From Muscardinus avellanarius (Eukaryota; Chordata; Mammalia; Rodentia; Gliridae): 64,000 bases of DNA. Below, piece by piece: positions 11,320-22,252 of the stretch. Position 1 is the stretch's first letter, and each line of letters starts with the position of its first letter. Where the stretch lies: assembly GCA_963383645.1 (NCBI GenBank), contig OY726559.1, positions 109,266,235-109,330,234 of the forward strand. The letters run 5' to 3'. Under the pieces are notes generated by a model, which made no database searches, was not told the origin of the DNA, and saw only the letters and a list, made by a program, of their open reading frames with translations. Made by a program: the position numbers and the translations under genes.

Positions 11320-11519
11320 GCCGGGCGTGGTGGTGCATGCTTGTAATCCCATGCTTGGGAGGTGGAGACAGGAGCATCGCGCAGGTTCGAAGCCAGCTGC
11401 GGTGACTTAAAAGACCCTGTTTCCAAATAAAAATTAAAAAAAAATAGGTCTGGGCGTATAGCCCTGAGGTAGAAGGGTTTCCAGGAACCCCAGTACCACC
11501 CCAAAAACCAAAACAAAAC
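11320..11519 (+). mobile_element. B1-dID SINE, young CCAGGAACCCC subfamily
   Basis: Starts gccgggcgtggtggtgcatg and ends ttccaggaaccccagtacca. The B1 half keeps the Pol III B box ggttcgaagcc. Confidence 0.92.
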
Positions 11520-11529
11520 AAAAACTTAT

Positions 11530-11727
11530 TAGCTAGGTGGGGTGGTGCATGCTTGTAATCCTAGTACTTGGAAGGCTGAGGCAGGAGGATCCAGGTTCAT
11601 GGCCAGCCTCAGGTACTTGATGAGGGCCTCCACAACTTAGTGAGACCTTGTTTCAAAATAAAGAATAAAATATCAGGCTTTGTGTGTAGCTCAGAGGTAG
11701 AATGCCCCTGGGTTCAATCCCCAGAAC
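11530..11727 (+). mobile_element. B1-dID SINE
   Basis: Begins agctaggtggggtggtgcat and ends ggttcaatccccagaac, running into a CA microsatellite that replaced its tail. Confidence 0.9.
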
Positions 11728-11772
11728 ACACACACACACACACACACGCACACACACACACACACACACACA
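11725..11772. repeat. (CA)n microsatellite at a SINE tail
   Basis: CA units with one CG interruption directly after the SINE end. Confidence 0.95.
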
Positions 11773-12152
11773 AATCTCTTTTTTTCAATTTTTTATTTTG
11801 GAAATTTCAAACCTACAGAAAAATGGCAAAGGTAATAGAGTTTAGGACTCATCAGGTATTATTTTGGCACATTTGTATTATTTCTTTCCATGTGCACAAC
11901 ATGGAAGATTTCTAAAAATTTCCTATGGATATCAAGGAACTTTATCTCTTAAGTACTTAAGTATTTCCTAAGAACAAGGACATTATCTTACATATCTACA
12001 GGGTAGTTATCAAACTCAGGAAATTTGACCTTAATATAATCTTAGTATTTAATATGCAGCTCATATTCAGAGTTCCTATTGCTTCCCACCAGGGGTCATG
12101 CATTTTGCCTAGATGTCATCTATCTTTAGTTTCCTTTAATCTGGAACCGTTT

Positions 12153-12159
<7 letters not shown>

Positions 12160-12188
<29 letters not shown>

Positions 12189-12387
12189 GGTGGTACTGAG
12201 GATGGAAACGGGCTTTTTCTACCTCCGAACTATACTCCCAGACCTATTTTATACTTTATTTGGAAATAGGTCTCACTAACTTGCTGAGAGCCTCACTAAG
12301 TAGCTGAGGCTGGCTTCAAAACTGTGCGATCCTCCTGTCTCAGCCTCCCAAGCGCGGGGATTATAAGGGTGCGCCACCACGCCCGGC
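12160..12387 (-). mobile_element. B1-dID SINE
   Basis: A long poly-T, then ggtggtactgaggatgg, ending cacgcccggcc. Inserted in old L1 sequence. Confidence 0.92.
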
Positions 12388-13219
12388 CAATTTAAACATT
12401 TTTGACCAAAATACTGTGTGAATGTTGTCTTTCTCATGGTTAGGATCAAGTTAAATATTTGCTTCCTTCTGGTTAGGAACAAGTTAAATGTTTTTGACAA
12501 GAACACTCTTATCAGTGTTGTCTTTCTCAGTGTATCACATCAATGCATATTAATCAGTTTGTGTCCTTCTTGGTGATATTAAATTTAGTTATTTCATGAA
12601 GGTTGTACTGTACCTGCCACATCTCTCCACTGTGAAGATTCGATTCTCCCTATGTAACTAATAAGTAATCTGCTGGTTGATATCTTGAGTTATTGACGGT
12701 TCTGTTTCCCAACACTCAGTGACTTTAGCATCCTTTGAGCCATGCCTGAACCGGCTCTTAGGCTGGTGGTTTAAAAATATGATTTATTATTTTTAAAATG
12801 TCTTCTCTATTTCTTAGTTGGTGTTCTTTATTAAAGGAGAGCTATCGTTCACCTATTTCCTCACCCCACGTGCTTTTTTAATTGGTATGGGTTGTGTTTT
12901 TTAACAGTATGGTGATATCTCTGCTATTAATCCATTTGATGCTCAAATTAGCCCATATTTGGCCAGTGTGGGCCTATTCAAGTTCTTCCTCTGTCCTTTT
13001 ATTTTTTTTTATCAGTTTTTGAGAATGTCCCTAGTTTATGGCACAATAAGATGTTATGATAACTTTTTACCTTAACTGCCTTAGTTCAGTTCTGGAAACC
13101 AGCAAGTAACCCAAGAAGCTAGCTTCCTAGTTTTCTTAGGTGGTGATGACATTTAGAACTTAGGGTCTAGGCACAAAGTGTATTTTTTTGCCACATGATG
13201 TCATTTGGTTCTAGGCTTG

Positions 13220-13220
13220 C

Positions 13221-13275
<55 letters not shown>

Positions 13276-13278
13276 TTT
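13220..13278. repeat. (TTTA)n microsatellite
   Basis: About fifteen TTTA units leading into the next SINE, probably grown from its tail. Confidence 0.95.
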
Positions 13279-13450
13279 TGGTGGTACTGGGGTTCCTGGA
13301 AACCCTTCTACCTCCGGGCTACACTCCCAGACCTATTTTATACTTTTATTTGGAAACAGGTAAGCCAGCATGGCTGGCTTCAAACCTGCGCGATCCTCTT
13401 ATCTCCGCCTCCCAAATGGGGATTACAAGTGTGCGCCACCATGCCCAGCT
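13277..13450 (-). mobile_element. B1-dID SINE, young subfamily
   Basis: ggtggtactggggttcctgg then a B1 half ending accatgcccagct. Confidence 0.92.
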
Positions 13451-13899
13451 TCTAGGTTCTTTTAAATGAAGAAAGCAGCAATAAATTATTTAGAAAAGTA
13501 TGTGCATGAATGTGCATGTGATGATTTGATAGCAGTTCCTGTAGTTTCAATGTAATAATATGGGTTCTTTCTTTTTTTCATTTTGTATTTATATCTCCTT
13601 TCTCCCAACATTGAGAGCCCTGATTACCTATAACATCAATATATTGCAAAATATTTATACATTTGTATAATACAATATCACATAAAAATAGTTGTACTAT
13701 TGCTGTATTAATACTGTTATCAACAATAAATCTATTAGATAAAATGCTTAAAATTAATTTGCAATTCTCTTTATCTCCCCACTGAGACTGTGTAGGAACT
13801 AAATATGAAAATTATTTGGATTTTTTAAAATATCTTCTTTATAATAGCAATATTATCTGTTTGCTATGTAGAGTTGTTATTTATGTTAGTATTCAACTT

Positions 13900-14345
13900 T
13901 AGCCTTTTTCTCCCCCATTTTTGTCAATTTATACAATTAAACATTAACACAGTTTTAAAAAATCACATATGTAAGGTACACTCAAAAGTCTCATGTACTT
14001 TCCTATCCCTTTTCTCCTCTCTCTACTTAATCCATGGAAGATAACCAACTTGATTTCTGGGTTATCTTTCCTGTATATATTTTTGTAAAAATAAGCAGAT
14101 GAACCTTATGTTTGTATGTGATGTATATGTATATGTTATTTTCTCCCCTTTCCCATAGATGTATTCTTTTGAATCAACCTATTTTATTTAACATATTTTT
14201 AAAACCACTCCTTGCAAGTTTATAAACACTTTCCTCATTCTTTTATTTAGTGGCCTATTGTGTAAATATACTATAGTCAAATATATTATAGTCTTTTCTT
14301 TATATCATGTAGGTTGCTTGCAAACAAGACCCCTGTGCATATATA
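13900..14345 (+). mobile_element. Old L1 fragment (probable)
   Basis: Phrases such as tttagtggcctattgtgta and catgtaggttgcttgcaaac recall L1M 3' UTR text. Strongly diverged. Confidence 0.4.
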
Positions 14346-14415
14346 TAGTGAGGCAGCAGAGATCATATCCTATCAAGATTTAGTGATTGCAACTAGCACT
14401 GTGTGTCCTTTTTAG

Positions 14416-14507
14416 GAGACTTGGATACAGTTGCAGGGCTGGAGAAAGAACTGAGTAATGCCAAAGAAGAACTTGAACTAATGGCTAAAAAAGAAAGAGA
14501 AAGTCAG
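14416..14507 (+). CDS. PDE4DIP: PDE4DIP window exon 11
   Basis: 92 bases. With the last base of exon 10 it encodes GDLDTVAGLEKELSNAKEEL to KERESQ. The acceptor is ttttag and the donor gtgagt. The coiled coil resumes here. Confidence 0.95.
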
Positions 14508-14693
14508 GTGAGTTTTCTAATCAAGGCTAATTTCTAAATTTCTGTTTTTTCTTTGAAAATAATTTATATTTAAAGAGAACAATTCTCCAAGTATATATGA
14601 GTCAAATTCAAGGTATGCTTTTTTTTCCTTTTAGAGAAAAATGTAAATCATTTCATAAATACATTATCCAATAAGATGCTCTTGTTTTATAAT

Positions 14694-14703
14694 GGGACCA
14701 CTA

Positions 14704-14741
<38 letters not shown>

Positions 14742-15045
14742 GTGGTACTGGGGTTCCTGGAAACTCTTCTACCTCCGGGCTACACTCCCAGACCTATTTT
14801 TTTTTTTATATATTTTTATTTGGAAACAGGGTCTCCTAAGCCTGGCTAAGAACCTGCACGATCCTCCTGTCTCTGCCTCCCAAATGCAGGGATTACAAGC
14901 GTGCGCCACCACGCCCGGCCGAAACAGGGTCTCTTAAGCCAGTGAGGCTGGCTTCGAACCTGCGCGATCCTCCTGTCTCCGCCTCCCAAGCGCGGGGATT
15001 ACATGCGTGTGTCACTATGCCCAGCAGGGACCACTAAAACTTTTT
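14694..15045 (-). mobile_element. Trimeric B1-B1-ID SINE
   Basis: Contains one ID half and two complete B1 halves in the same orientation, bounded by the 19-base duplication gggaccactaaaacttttt at 14694-14712 and 15027-15045. There is no duplication between the two B1 halves. Confidence 0.88.
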
Positions 15046-15194
15046 AAGCATTGGAACAATGAAGTTTTCTCTACCTGTTGTTAGGTAGAATAAAGTAATT
15101 GTAAAATACCTATGAGAAGAAAAATTGCTATGTAATTAGACCCAGGGAATTAGAACTTAGGAACCTTAAATAATAGCAATTAGAATATGAGCAC

Positions 15195-15392
15195 TAAAAC
15201 CTACTTAGTATTCATCGTACTCAATGCACTGTACATGGTTCTTCACTTAGTGCTAATACTCAAAGCTCCATACCAAATTGATGGCATTGGCCCTATTTTA
15301 TAGATGAAAAAGCTGAAACACCAATTTTTTAAACATAATTATTTATAACTAGTAAATGCCAAAGCTAAGATTTAAAATCAAGTGTTGTAACT
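15195..15392 (-). mobile_element. MIR fragment
   Basis: ggccctattttatagatgaa, aagctgaaacacc and agtaaatgccaaagctaaga fit antisense MIR. Confidence 0.65.
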
Positions 15393-15399
15393 GCAAATG

Positions 15400-16070
15400 C
15401 TTTCTAAGAAGTTATTTTCTGGAGTAGAAACTTATGCTTTGACTCTTTCTTAGAAGAGTCCTCTCAGCCTTACAGGAATCCCTGATCTCGTTTTCCCTAT
15501 ACAGCCCATTGCATGTTCACCTATTATATAGTAGGAACATTAGGGCTACAGCATAGAGTTACAGACTAAAACTCAAAATTTCCACGTTGCTATGGCATCT
15601 ATTTTAGAAGATCAGTCAGTGTCATGAGTTCCTAAGTTTCACATAATATTTTTTCTTACAAACTTGTGTTACAAACAGACTCAGTTCATTTCGAGGATAT
15701 GAAAGCATGTGGCATTTTAAAAGCCCAGTGTTTAAACCCCTGGCTCCTTTCCCCTTTTTTGGTTCTACTTTAGCCATTAACTGGTTATTCGTGTCAGACA
15801 TTTTAATTTTTACATACTGTTCCTCTTTTTTTCATACCAAGAATAAAGCTAAGATTTCAGCTCAAGTATTTTATGACTCCACACACGTTTTAAGAAGTCA
15901 TGTTCTGGAGCACATACTTTTACCCACCTTATGCTTTAACATATCCAAATGGAGAGTAATGTTACTTTTTGGTTCCGTTCTGTTTTCAGAATTACAAAAT
16001 TATAATGACCTCAGATGGGTTTTTTGAATGAATGGTATTTAACTGTTGCTTAACTTTTCACTTGTTTATT
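15400..16070 (+). other. Intron sequence without recognised features
   Basis: The open frame at 15707-16027 reads as random hydrophobic sequence; nothing recognised. Confidence 0.5.
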
Positions 16071-16089
16071 TATTTGTTAGACATATGGG

Positions 16090-16530
16090 TACTTTCTCTA
16101 ATCCAGTGCTGGGGATAGTGAGCAAAATCCACAAGATTCCTCACTGGCTCTACATAATAGATTTCTACCAGAAAGATAAATAGATGAGAAACATAAATTA
16201 TAAGTTATAATGTTTATGTTATTAACTACTGTAAATACTACATATAGTACATAATTATTTATCATAATTATGTATATGTAAAATATTATAGCTAGAGTAT
16301 AATATAATTTCAGTTATGATAGGTGATAAGAGGAAAATGATAGAAAGTAACACAGACAGGGACCACCTTAGTCAGAGTGGCCAAAGAAGGCTTCCCTGAG
16401 CAGAGGATGCATAAGCTGGGACCTGAGCAAGAGGAGACATTCCTAGGGCAGATGGAATAACAAGTAAAAATGCCCTGCTTCAAGACAGAGTCCAATGTTC
16501 TTAGAAAAAGTCTCTGTTCCCAGAGAGCAA
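16090..16530 (-). mobile_element. L2 fragment
   Basis: gtgctggggatagtgagcaa, gaaggcttccctgagcagag and ctgggacctgagcaagagga match antisense L2 3' end text. Confidence 0.7.
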
Positions 16531-16559
16531 TGAAGAAGGAGTAGTGGGACATATATTGA

Positions 16560-17100
16560 AGTAGAAAATATACACAGGAGCCAGATGACTAGATTTCTTA
16601 AAAGGACTAACTATATGCAAAAGATTCATGATGTACTTGGGACATAGTGCCTAGTAAGTGTTAGTATCTATGGTTAGTATCATAATTTTTAATATCATAA
16701 TCATCTTCTGGTGACAGGGAAGGAAAATACAGTACTGAAAGTTTAGAGCTGACAGGGCTAACTTGGTTTGTAAAATAGAGGCATTCTAATTTTATAGTTG
16801 TTTAACTTGTTAGTTATATAAAGAAATACTCTGTGTCTTCTTGGCCATCATTTGCCTAGGGATGCCCAATTTTTTTAGTTTCATAATCACTTTAAGCAAA
16901 TTTGATGTGTCTTATAGTATGAATTAAAGTGGAGTATGGCTTCCCATGAAACATCCTTTGGTACCACATTGCACAATTTATTAATTTGATTGAGTAGAGC
17001 TCTATTCTTGTCCTAGTTTTCTCCTGCATTTTTGGCTGATACTGACTTGATGTGGCATAGGTCTGTCTTGTTGTTAAAATGTACATGAGACAGACGTTGT
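16560..17100 (+). other. Intron sequence, little recognised
   Basis: A possible MIR/L2 shred near 16600-16690 (catagtgcctagtaagtgtt). The rest is unrecognised. Confidence 0.4.
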
Positions 17101-17140
17101 GAGTTCTGACTGCTCACCTCAGTGTTCTTTCCCTTCCCAG

Positions 17141-17257
17141 ATGGAACTTTCGGCTCTGCAGTCCATGATGGCTGTGCAAGAGGAGGAGCTGCAGGTTCAG
17201 GCTGCTGATCTGGAATCCCTGACCAGGAACATACAGATAAAGGAAGACCTCATAAAG
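17141..17257 (+). CDS. PDE4DIP: PDE4DIP window exon 12 (weak donor)
   Basis: Thirty-nine codons from MELSALQSMMAVQEEELQVQ to IKEDLIK, phase 0, strong acceptor cccttcccag. The donor is aag then gtcttt, matching the consensus only at GT. Read-through would meet a stop after about 18 codons. Confidence 0.94.
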
Positions 17258-17521
17258 GTCTTTCTAAGCTTTTTAAAGACCACTGGAAATGTTTGCAGCT
17301 CAGAATACTAGTGGGGCATCCTCAAACAATATGTGGATACATTGAGTCCCTTGACCAGCGTTTATCAGTATCCCTCGAAAGTATAGGAGACTATTGGAAG
17401 AGCGTTGATTCCCTTGCTCCTCCACTGAGGAGTTTTTGGTTTGGTTTGGTTTGGTTTTTTTTTTTTTTTTTTTTTTTTACTGCTGTTCTCATATCTATAC
17501 TTTTTTTTTTTTTAATTTTAG

Positions 17522-17659
17522 GACCTGCAGATGCAGCTAGTTGATCCTGAAGACATACCAGCTATGGAACGCCTGACCCAAGAAGTTTTACTTCTTCGGG
17601 AAAAAGTTTCCTCAGTAGAATCTCAGGATCAAGAAATTTCAGGAAACCGAAGACAACAG
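17522..17659 (+). CDS. PDE4DIP: PDE4DIP window exon 13
   Basis: Forty-six codons from DLQMQLVDPEDIPAMERLTQ to SGNRRQQ, phase 0. The acceptor follows a long T tract and the donor is gtaact. Leucine-rich heptads (EVLLLREKV). Confidence 0.96.
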
Positions 17660-17829
17660 GTAACTTTATTTTTTATTTGCCATTAACAGTGGAGAATCTG
17701 TCCATTTTAACTTCTCCAGCAGAGGTGGGTAGGTGCTATTTCATGGAGAATCCATGCTCTACATTTTCCCGCTATGGTCAGTAGCAGTATGGACACACAT
17801 TGTCAGTTAACCCTCACTCTCAAATATAA

Positions 17830-18265
17830 GTCACTTCCCTCTTAACTGAATCCTTCTCATCTACCAGAATTCAACCGTGTTCAGATCCTTCTCCCAAATC
17901 AAAAAAGAAAAGGAAGAAAAAAATTAAAACAACCCTGCTACTACCTCAAGGTTCCTTTGTAGCAACTGTACCATGTCTGACCTTTTTGATGCCAAACTTT
18001 TCAAAACCAGTTACTTGCCTGTATTCTCCATTTCTGTCTTTAACTCATCTTTTACTCATCATCACTTTTGCTCATCTCACTCCCATCTGGCTTTTAACTT
18101 TAGCTTCAACAGATCCTTGCTGGTTGTGTTATCATAGCTCATTGTCTTGATGGTGTGTGTTGATGAGTGTCTTTTCTCCTTACTAGATAGGAAGCTTTCC
18201 CTAGAACTAGAAACAGAGCCTGTGACATAGAAGGTGCTCAACAAATATTTATTGAATGAATGAGC
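17830..18265 (+). mobile_element. L2 3' end (probable)
   Basis: The end gtgctcaacaaatatttatt followed by gaatgaatgagc is typical of L2. The left part is much diverged. Confidence 0.5.
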
Positions 18266-18612
18266 ACCGAAAACTAATAAGTTCTATTATACGCTTGCCT
18301 TTTGCCCATCCTTTCTCTCTTTCATTGTTTTCTTAGCCTCTTTCCTTTGTGTTTGGCTTTTTTTTTTCCTGTCTTGCATCCATATTTGAATTTAGCTATT
18401 AAGATATAAAAATGATAGTGAACGGGACATTGATTTGAAAACTGTAAAGGACTCCTGAAAGCTTAAATAAGTAATAAGATACTGAGTTTTTTTAGTCATG
18501 GTATGTGCTAATGCCTTTTCTGTTGTTATTTTGGTCTCTCAGCAGTAAGTAACTGTGGCTTCAGGCTTCACCTTGCTATTTTAATATCATGGCTTATCTC
18601 TTCTTTCCTTAG

Positions 18613-18725
18613 TTGCTGCTGATGCTAGAAGGACTAGTAGATGAACGGAGTCGACTCAATGAGGCCTTACAAGCTGAGAGACAACTCTACAGCAGTCTGG
18701 TGAAGTTCCATGCCCATCCAGAGAG
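18613..18725 (+). CDS. PDE4DIP: PDE4DIP window exon 14
   Basis: 113 bases, thirty-seven codons plus two bases, LLLMLEGLVDERSRLNEALQ to KFHAHPE. The acceptor is ccttag and the donor gtaaga. Phase 2 joins exon 15. Confidence 0.96.
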
Positions 18726-18849
18726 GTAAGAGAGTGACTTTTTCTTTTTGTAAAAAAAATTTATTTCTTTTATGCTATTTATTTCTTCTTTTCCTTATTA
18801 AGTACAAATGCTTATAATATCAAAAAGGAGGAAAAAAGAAGCTATCTAC

Positions 18850-19005
18850 TTTGTCATTTGCTGTGTGGGTGGCTCTGAGCCTTAGGGTCTAAATCCTAAG
18901 TCAGGAATAATGTATATTTTACATAGCTATAAGAATGATTAATAAGAAGGTAGATTAGGTATCTAAAACAGTGCCAGTGCCTTGCATATAGTAAGCACTA
19001 AGTGT
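18850..19005 (+). mobile_element. MIR fragment (probable)
   Basis: Ends ccttgcatatagtaagcact in the way MIR copies do; the left part is weak. Confidence 0.5.
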
Positions 19006-19315
19006 ATAACCCTTTTCTTTTTCTATTTTGTGTCCTGTTAAAGTCATTTCTATTATAAACATAAGGCTCTAAAGGGCACTGATACTCACTTAGTATCATT
19101 GAATAGCATTAAAGGGAATATATTCATTGTAATGGCTAATATCACCCCAGAATCATTGATAATCATCATGATGAATATATTTTTTATACCTCTTGATTTT
19201 GGGTCATGTGTATTATATCTTTCTGGCTCACTTTATATTCCCTTCATTTTGCTTACTTTCCTAGCCTGTTTTTCTCTTTCACAATTTTTAATTTTCTTAT
19301 TAGTTTTTTCTAAAC

Positions 19316-19316
<1 letters not shown>

Positions 19317-19351
<35 letters not shown>

Positions 19352-19397
19352 AATTATTATTATGATGATGATGATGATTATTATTATTATTACTATT
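19317..19397. repeat. (CAT)n-(ATT)n-(ATG)n palindromic microsatellite
   Basis: A CAT run, an ATT centre and then an ATG run: the two arms are reverse complements and can fold into a hairpin. Confidence 0.93.
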
Positions 19398-19666
19398 TGC
19401 GGTACTAGGGACAGAACCCAGGGGCATTCTACCTCCAATCTATAGCCCCAGCCCTATTTTGTTTGTTTGTTTATTTGTTTGTTTGTTTGTTTGTTTATCT
19501 ACCTCCGAGCTTGCACCCTCAGCCCTATACTTTTCTTTATTTTGAAACAGGGTCTCACTGAGTTGCAAAGGGCCTCACTAAGTAGCCGAGGTTGTCTGTG
19601 AACCGCAATCCTCCTGTCTCAGCCTCCCAAATGCTGGGATTACAAGCATGCACCACCATACATGGC
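19398..19666 (-). mobile_element. B1-dID SINE with duplicated ID half
   Basis: Two antisense ID-like ends (ccaggggcattctacctcc and, after a TTTG tract, tctacctccgagcttgcacc) precede one B1 half ending accatacatggc. Confidence 0.8.
19455..19498. repeat. (TTTG)n tract inside SINE
   Basis: TTTG units with single changes, lying between two ID-like segments. Confidence 0.9.
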
Positions 19667-19693
19667 TTTTGTTGGGTTTTAAAAGTGTTTTCT

Positions 19694-19834
19694 GCCGGGC
19701 ATGGTGGCGCACACTTGTAATCCTCGCGCTTGGGAGGTTTTGGCTTAAGAGACCCTGTTTCCAAATAAAAAGTATAAAATAGGTCTGAGAGTATAGCCCA
19801 GAGGTAGAAGGGCTTCCAGGAACCCCAGTACCAC

Positions 19835-19871
<37 letters not shown>

Positions 19872-19880
19872 AGTGTTTTC
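19694..19880 (+). mobile_element. B1-dID SINE, internally deleted B1
   Basis: Starts gccgggcatggtggcgcaca, jumps from cttgggaggt to ttggcttaagagaccctg, and ends ccaggaaccccagtaccacc with a long A tail. It is flanked by near-identical aagtgttttct. Confidence 0.9.
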
Positions 19881-19917
19881 TTTCTACCTTAGGAAAATAA
19901 AAGCAGAGGACCGCTTG

Positions 19918-20061
19918 CTTGTGTTGTCTTTTTTTTTTTCTTCCTGGTACTGGCCGCACTAAGTAGCTGAGGTTGTCTGCGAACTGCGATCCTCCTGTCT
20001 CAGCCTCCCAAATGCTGGGATTACAAATGTGCACCACCATGCCTGGCTTGTGTTGTCTTTT
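19918..20061 (-). mobile_element. B1-dID SINE, internally deleted
   Basis: A short copy with the 15-base duplication cttgtgttgtctttt at 19918-19932 and 20047-20061. Most of the ID half is missing. Confidence 0.9.
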
Positions 20062-20540
20062 AAAAGAATCTCTCTGGATCTTAAGCCTTTGTGGACCGGA
20101 TTCCTTTTCAGACCACTGTCAGTGTGAAAGCAGATGTCTTCGGAAGCAGTCCTACTTGCCTCAGTTTTGCTTCAGTTTTACATATAGCTTTGCCTGGGCT
20201 TTAGTTCTTTAGAAACTAAAATTCCTGTTAGTCAAATAAAAAATATTTCTCTGCGGGCTACAGGAGTGTGAGATGAGTCCTAGGAACTATACTTTGTGGC
20301 ACTGGCCCATAATCTAGCCCAAAGGCCCAAGCTTGGAAGAAAGGAGCAGGCCTTGCTAATCTACCAGCAGCAAACACTCCTCCTACAACAAAAACTACAT
20401 TTACTTATTGTGTCCTGGGGAACATTTACTTTAGAAAGTCTCATGACCCTGGGGGGCATTGATGGATCTTTGGAATCACACGTGGACTTGTTATAGCTGA
20501 TGGCTAATCCATTTTCCTTCCATGTGGCATGTTTAATCAG

Positions 20541-20715
20541 CTCTGAGAGAGATCGAACTCTACAGGTGGAACTGGAAGGGGCCCAGGTACTGCGCAGTCG
20601 GCTCGAAGAAGTTCTTGGAAGAAGCCTAGAGCACTTAAGCCGGCTGGAGACCCTGGCCGCCATTGGAGGTGGGGAACTGGAAAGTGTGCGAGTTCGTCAA
20701 AAGCATGCCTTCTGA
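20541..20715 (+). CDS. PDE4DIP: PDE4DIP window exon 15, composite terminal exon
   Basis: In long isoforms the exon is 20541-20668: forty-two codons from SERDRTLQVELEGAQVLRSR to LETLAAIG plus one base, donor gtgggg. If the donor is not used, the frame continues as GGELESVRVRQKHAF and stops with tga at 20713-20715. That tail matches the remembered C-terminus of a shorter human myomegalin isoform, so both forms are probably made. The acceptor is tttaatcag. Which form dominates cannot be seen here. Confidence 0.93.
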
Positions 20716-21155
20716 GCACTGGCGGCTCACACTGCAGCCCAGGATGGAAAGCCTTGTTTACACTAACCAGAGAGTGTGACGTTGCAGAATTAAACAATGA
20801 CTTTCTAATGCTAGAACTGGTACCAATAGCAACAAAGTGAAACTCATACTAGCCTACCTATCTCATTGTACGTACTTATTTCTCAATCAAGTGGCAGAGG
20901 CTACAAAGTGTAATTGCACATTTTAAATCATTTGATTTTAGTTTTTCCATGCACATTCCTTCTTTTCCCTAGGTCCTTCTTCTCATTCCTCATTCCTTCC
21001 ATGGGCCAATAAAGTTGATACCTCCCTCACGTCCACAATCCATTTCATATGTTCCATATCATGTCATAAATGCATGTGTGTGTATTATTTTTGCCATTCA
21101 ATTAATGCCTGCTCTTTGAGTAAGAGTGTTTTTAAAGCAAAAGAGTAAAATAAAA
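20716..21155 (+). other. PDE4DIP: Probable 3' UTR of the short PDE4DIP isoform
   Basis: Unique, repeat-free sequence directly after the exon 15 stop. AATAAA occurs at 21008-21013 and 21149-21154, and ATTAAA at 20789-20794. A T/G-rich patch follows the first near 21074-21090. The end is a guess, since longer UTRs are possible. Confidence 0.6.
21008..21013 (+). terminator. PDE4DIP: Candidate polyadenylation signal AATAAA
   Basis: Canonical hexamer about 295 bases after the alternative stop of exon 15, with GT-rich sequence downstream. A second AATAAA at 21149 is an alternative. Confidence 0.5.
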
Positions 21156-21426
21156 ATTTCAAGATGAGAGAAGAAAGATTGAAAATTTAAAGACTGATTT
21201 TACAAAAGTGGCATAATCCTTATCAAAGATAATTGAATCAGGAGAGCAGTCTTAGGCCAAGTTAAGAGCAGAGGTAAAAACGATTAAAATGTTTGAAGCA
21301 AACACTTTAATATTTCTAATAACTGTTTCAGAGTTGACTTTTGAATAACACAGGTTTAATTAGGTTGGCGTACATTAAATTCTACTTAAATGTTTTTCTT
21401 TATCCTTTGAGATTTCTCTCCTGCTT

Positions 21427-21466
21427 ATTATTATTATTATTATTATTATCATTATTATTATTATTA
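21427..21466. repeat. (ATT)n microsatellite
   Basis: ATT units with one CAT, abutting a SINE end. Confidence 0.93.
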
Positions 21467-21642
21467 GGGATTGGATCCAGGGGTATTCTGCCTCTGAGCT
21501 ATACCCTCAGTCCTTTTTACTTTTTGTTTTGAAACTAGGTCACTGAGTCCCACTAGATTGCTGAGGCTGGTCTCCAACCTGAGATCCTCTTGTCTCAGCT
21601 TCCCAAATACTGGGATTATAGGTATGCATCATCATACCTGGC
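21466..21642 (-). mobile_element. B1-dID SINE, old copy
   Basis: gggattggatccaggggtat to catcatacctggc. Confidence 0.88.
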
Positions 21643-21644
21643 TT

Positions 21645-22250
21645 CCCTTTAAGTTTCTTTAAGCCAAGAGCATGTGATTTAGTCAGAACATGACTTCAAG
21701 ACAGGTCTTCCATAGTCAGAATTCTTTGTGTACATAGATAATTGCCCGTGTAACATCCCTGTTTAAAATCAGTATTTCACCTGATTTTAGTCAACTCATA
21801 GTCAGAGATAATTTCTGTATTTCTATATGGTAGTGGCAGTAGGTAGTCAGAGCCCTTTATTTTTTACGATTTAGCATGTATACATGTCATCTCCATAGTA
21901 AAGCCAGCAGCAGGCTTTCAGCTTTCAAGTGCTTGGATAGTGCAGAGTGAAATGCGACAGATCTGTGTCCCTAGATTTCAGTCATTGTCTTGGTGTGTCG
22001 GGTGTGAGAGAAGGGCACTGGAGATTGTACTTCTGGTGTCTTAAAATGTCAGGAACATGAAAAGTGACCAAGATTACTATGGGATCAGTACCACAAGGTT
22101 TCTGGTTTCTGTGGATAAATGTTTTCTATATTGGAAACGGAGATTTTTCAGTTACTTTAAACATGGAATGAAAGGAGGAGGAATTCAGGCTTTCTTGTAC
22201 CCTTAATGTATCTGAGTTCCTTTTCTAAGCCAGGTATGGCACAATGATTT
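21645..22250 (+). other. Intron sequence without recognised features
   Basis: Mostly unique sequence in the 12.5 kb intron after exon 15; it could be distal 3' UTR of the short isoform. Nothing else seen. Confidence 0.4.
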
Positions 22251-22252
22251 TT

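Larger units (their letters stand above)
11780..13600 (+). mobile_element. Old L1 3' region (L1ME-like), interrupted
   Basis: Pieces such as gaaatttcaaacctacag, ctaataagtaatctgctgg, gatgctcaaattagcccata and ggccagtgtgggcctattca recall old L1 3' UTRs. SINEs at 12160 and 13277 split it. The family name is a judgement from memory. Confidence 0.55.

Noticed and set aside
13220..13278. CRISPR-like array
   Set aside because: Tandem tetranucleotides without spacers; the genome is a vertebrate one.
19099..19427. Poly-Ser and poly-Asp/His/Asn open frames
   Set aside because: They arise from the CAT/ATT/ATG microsatellite.
19555..20040. 161-codon minus-strand open frame and similar ones at 2940, 11279, 34181, 36846, 44887
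   Set aside because: They run through SINE sequence (the VHACNPS-type translation of B1), with no independent coding evidence.
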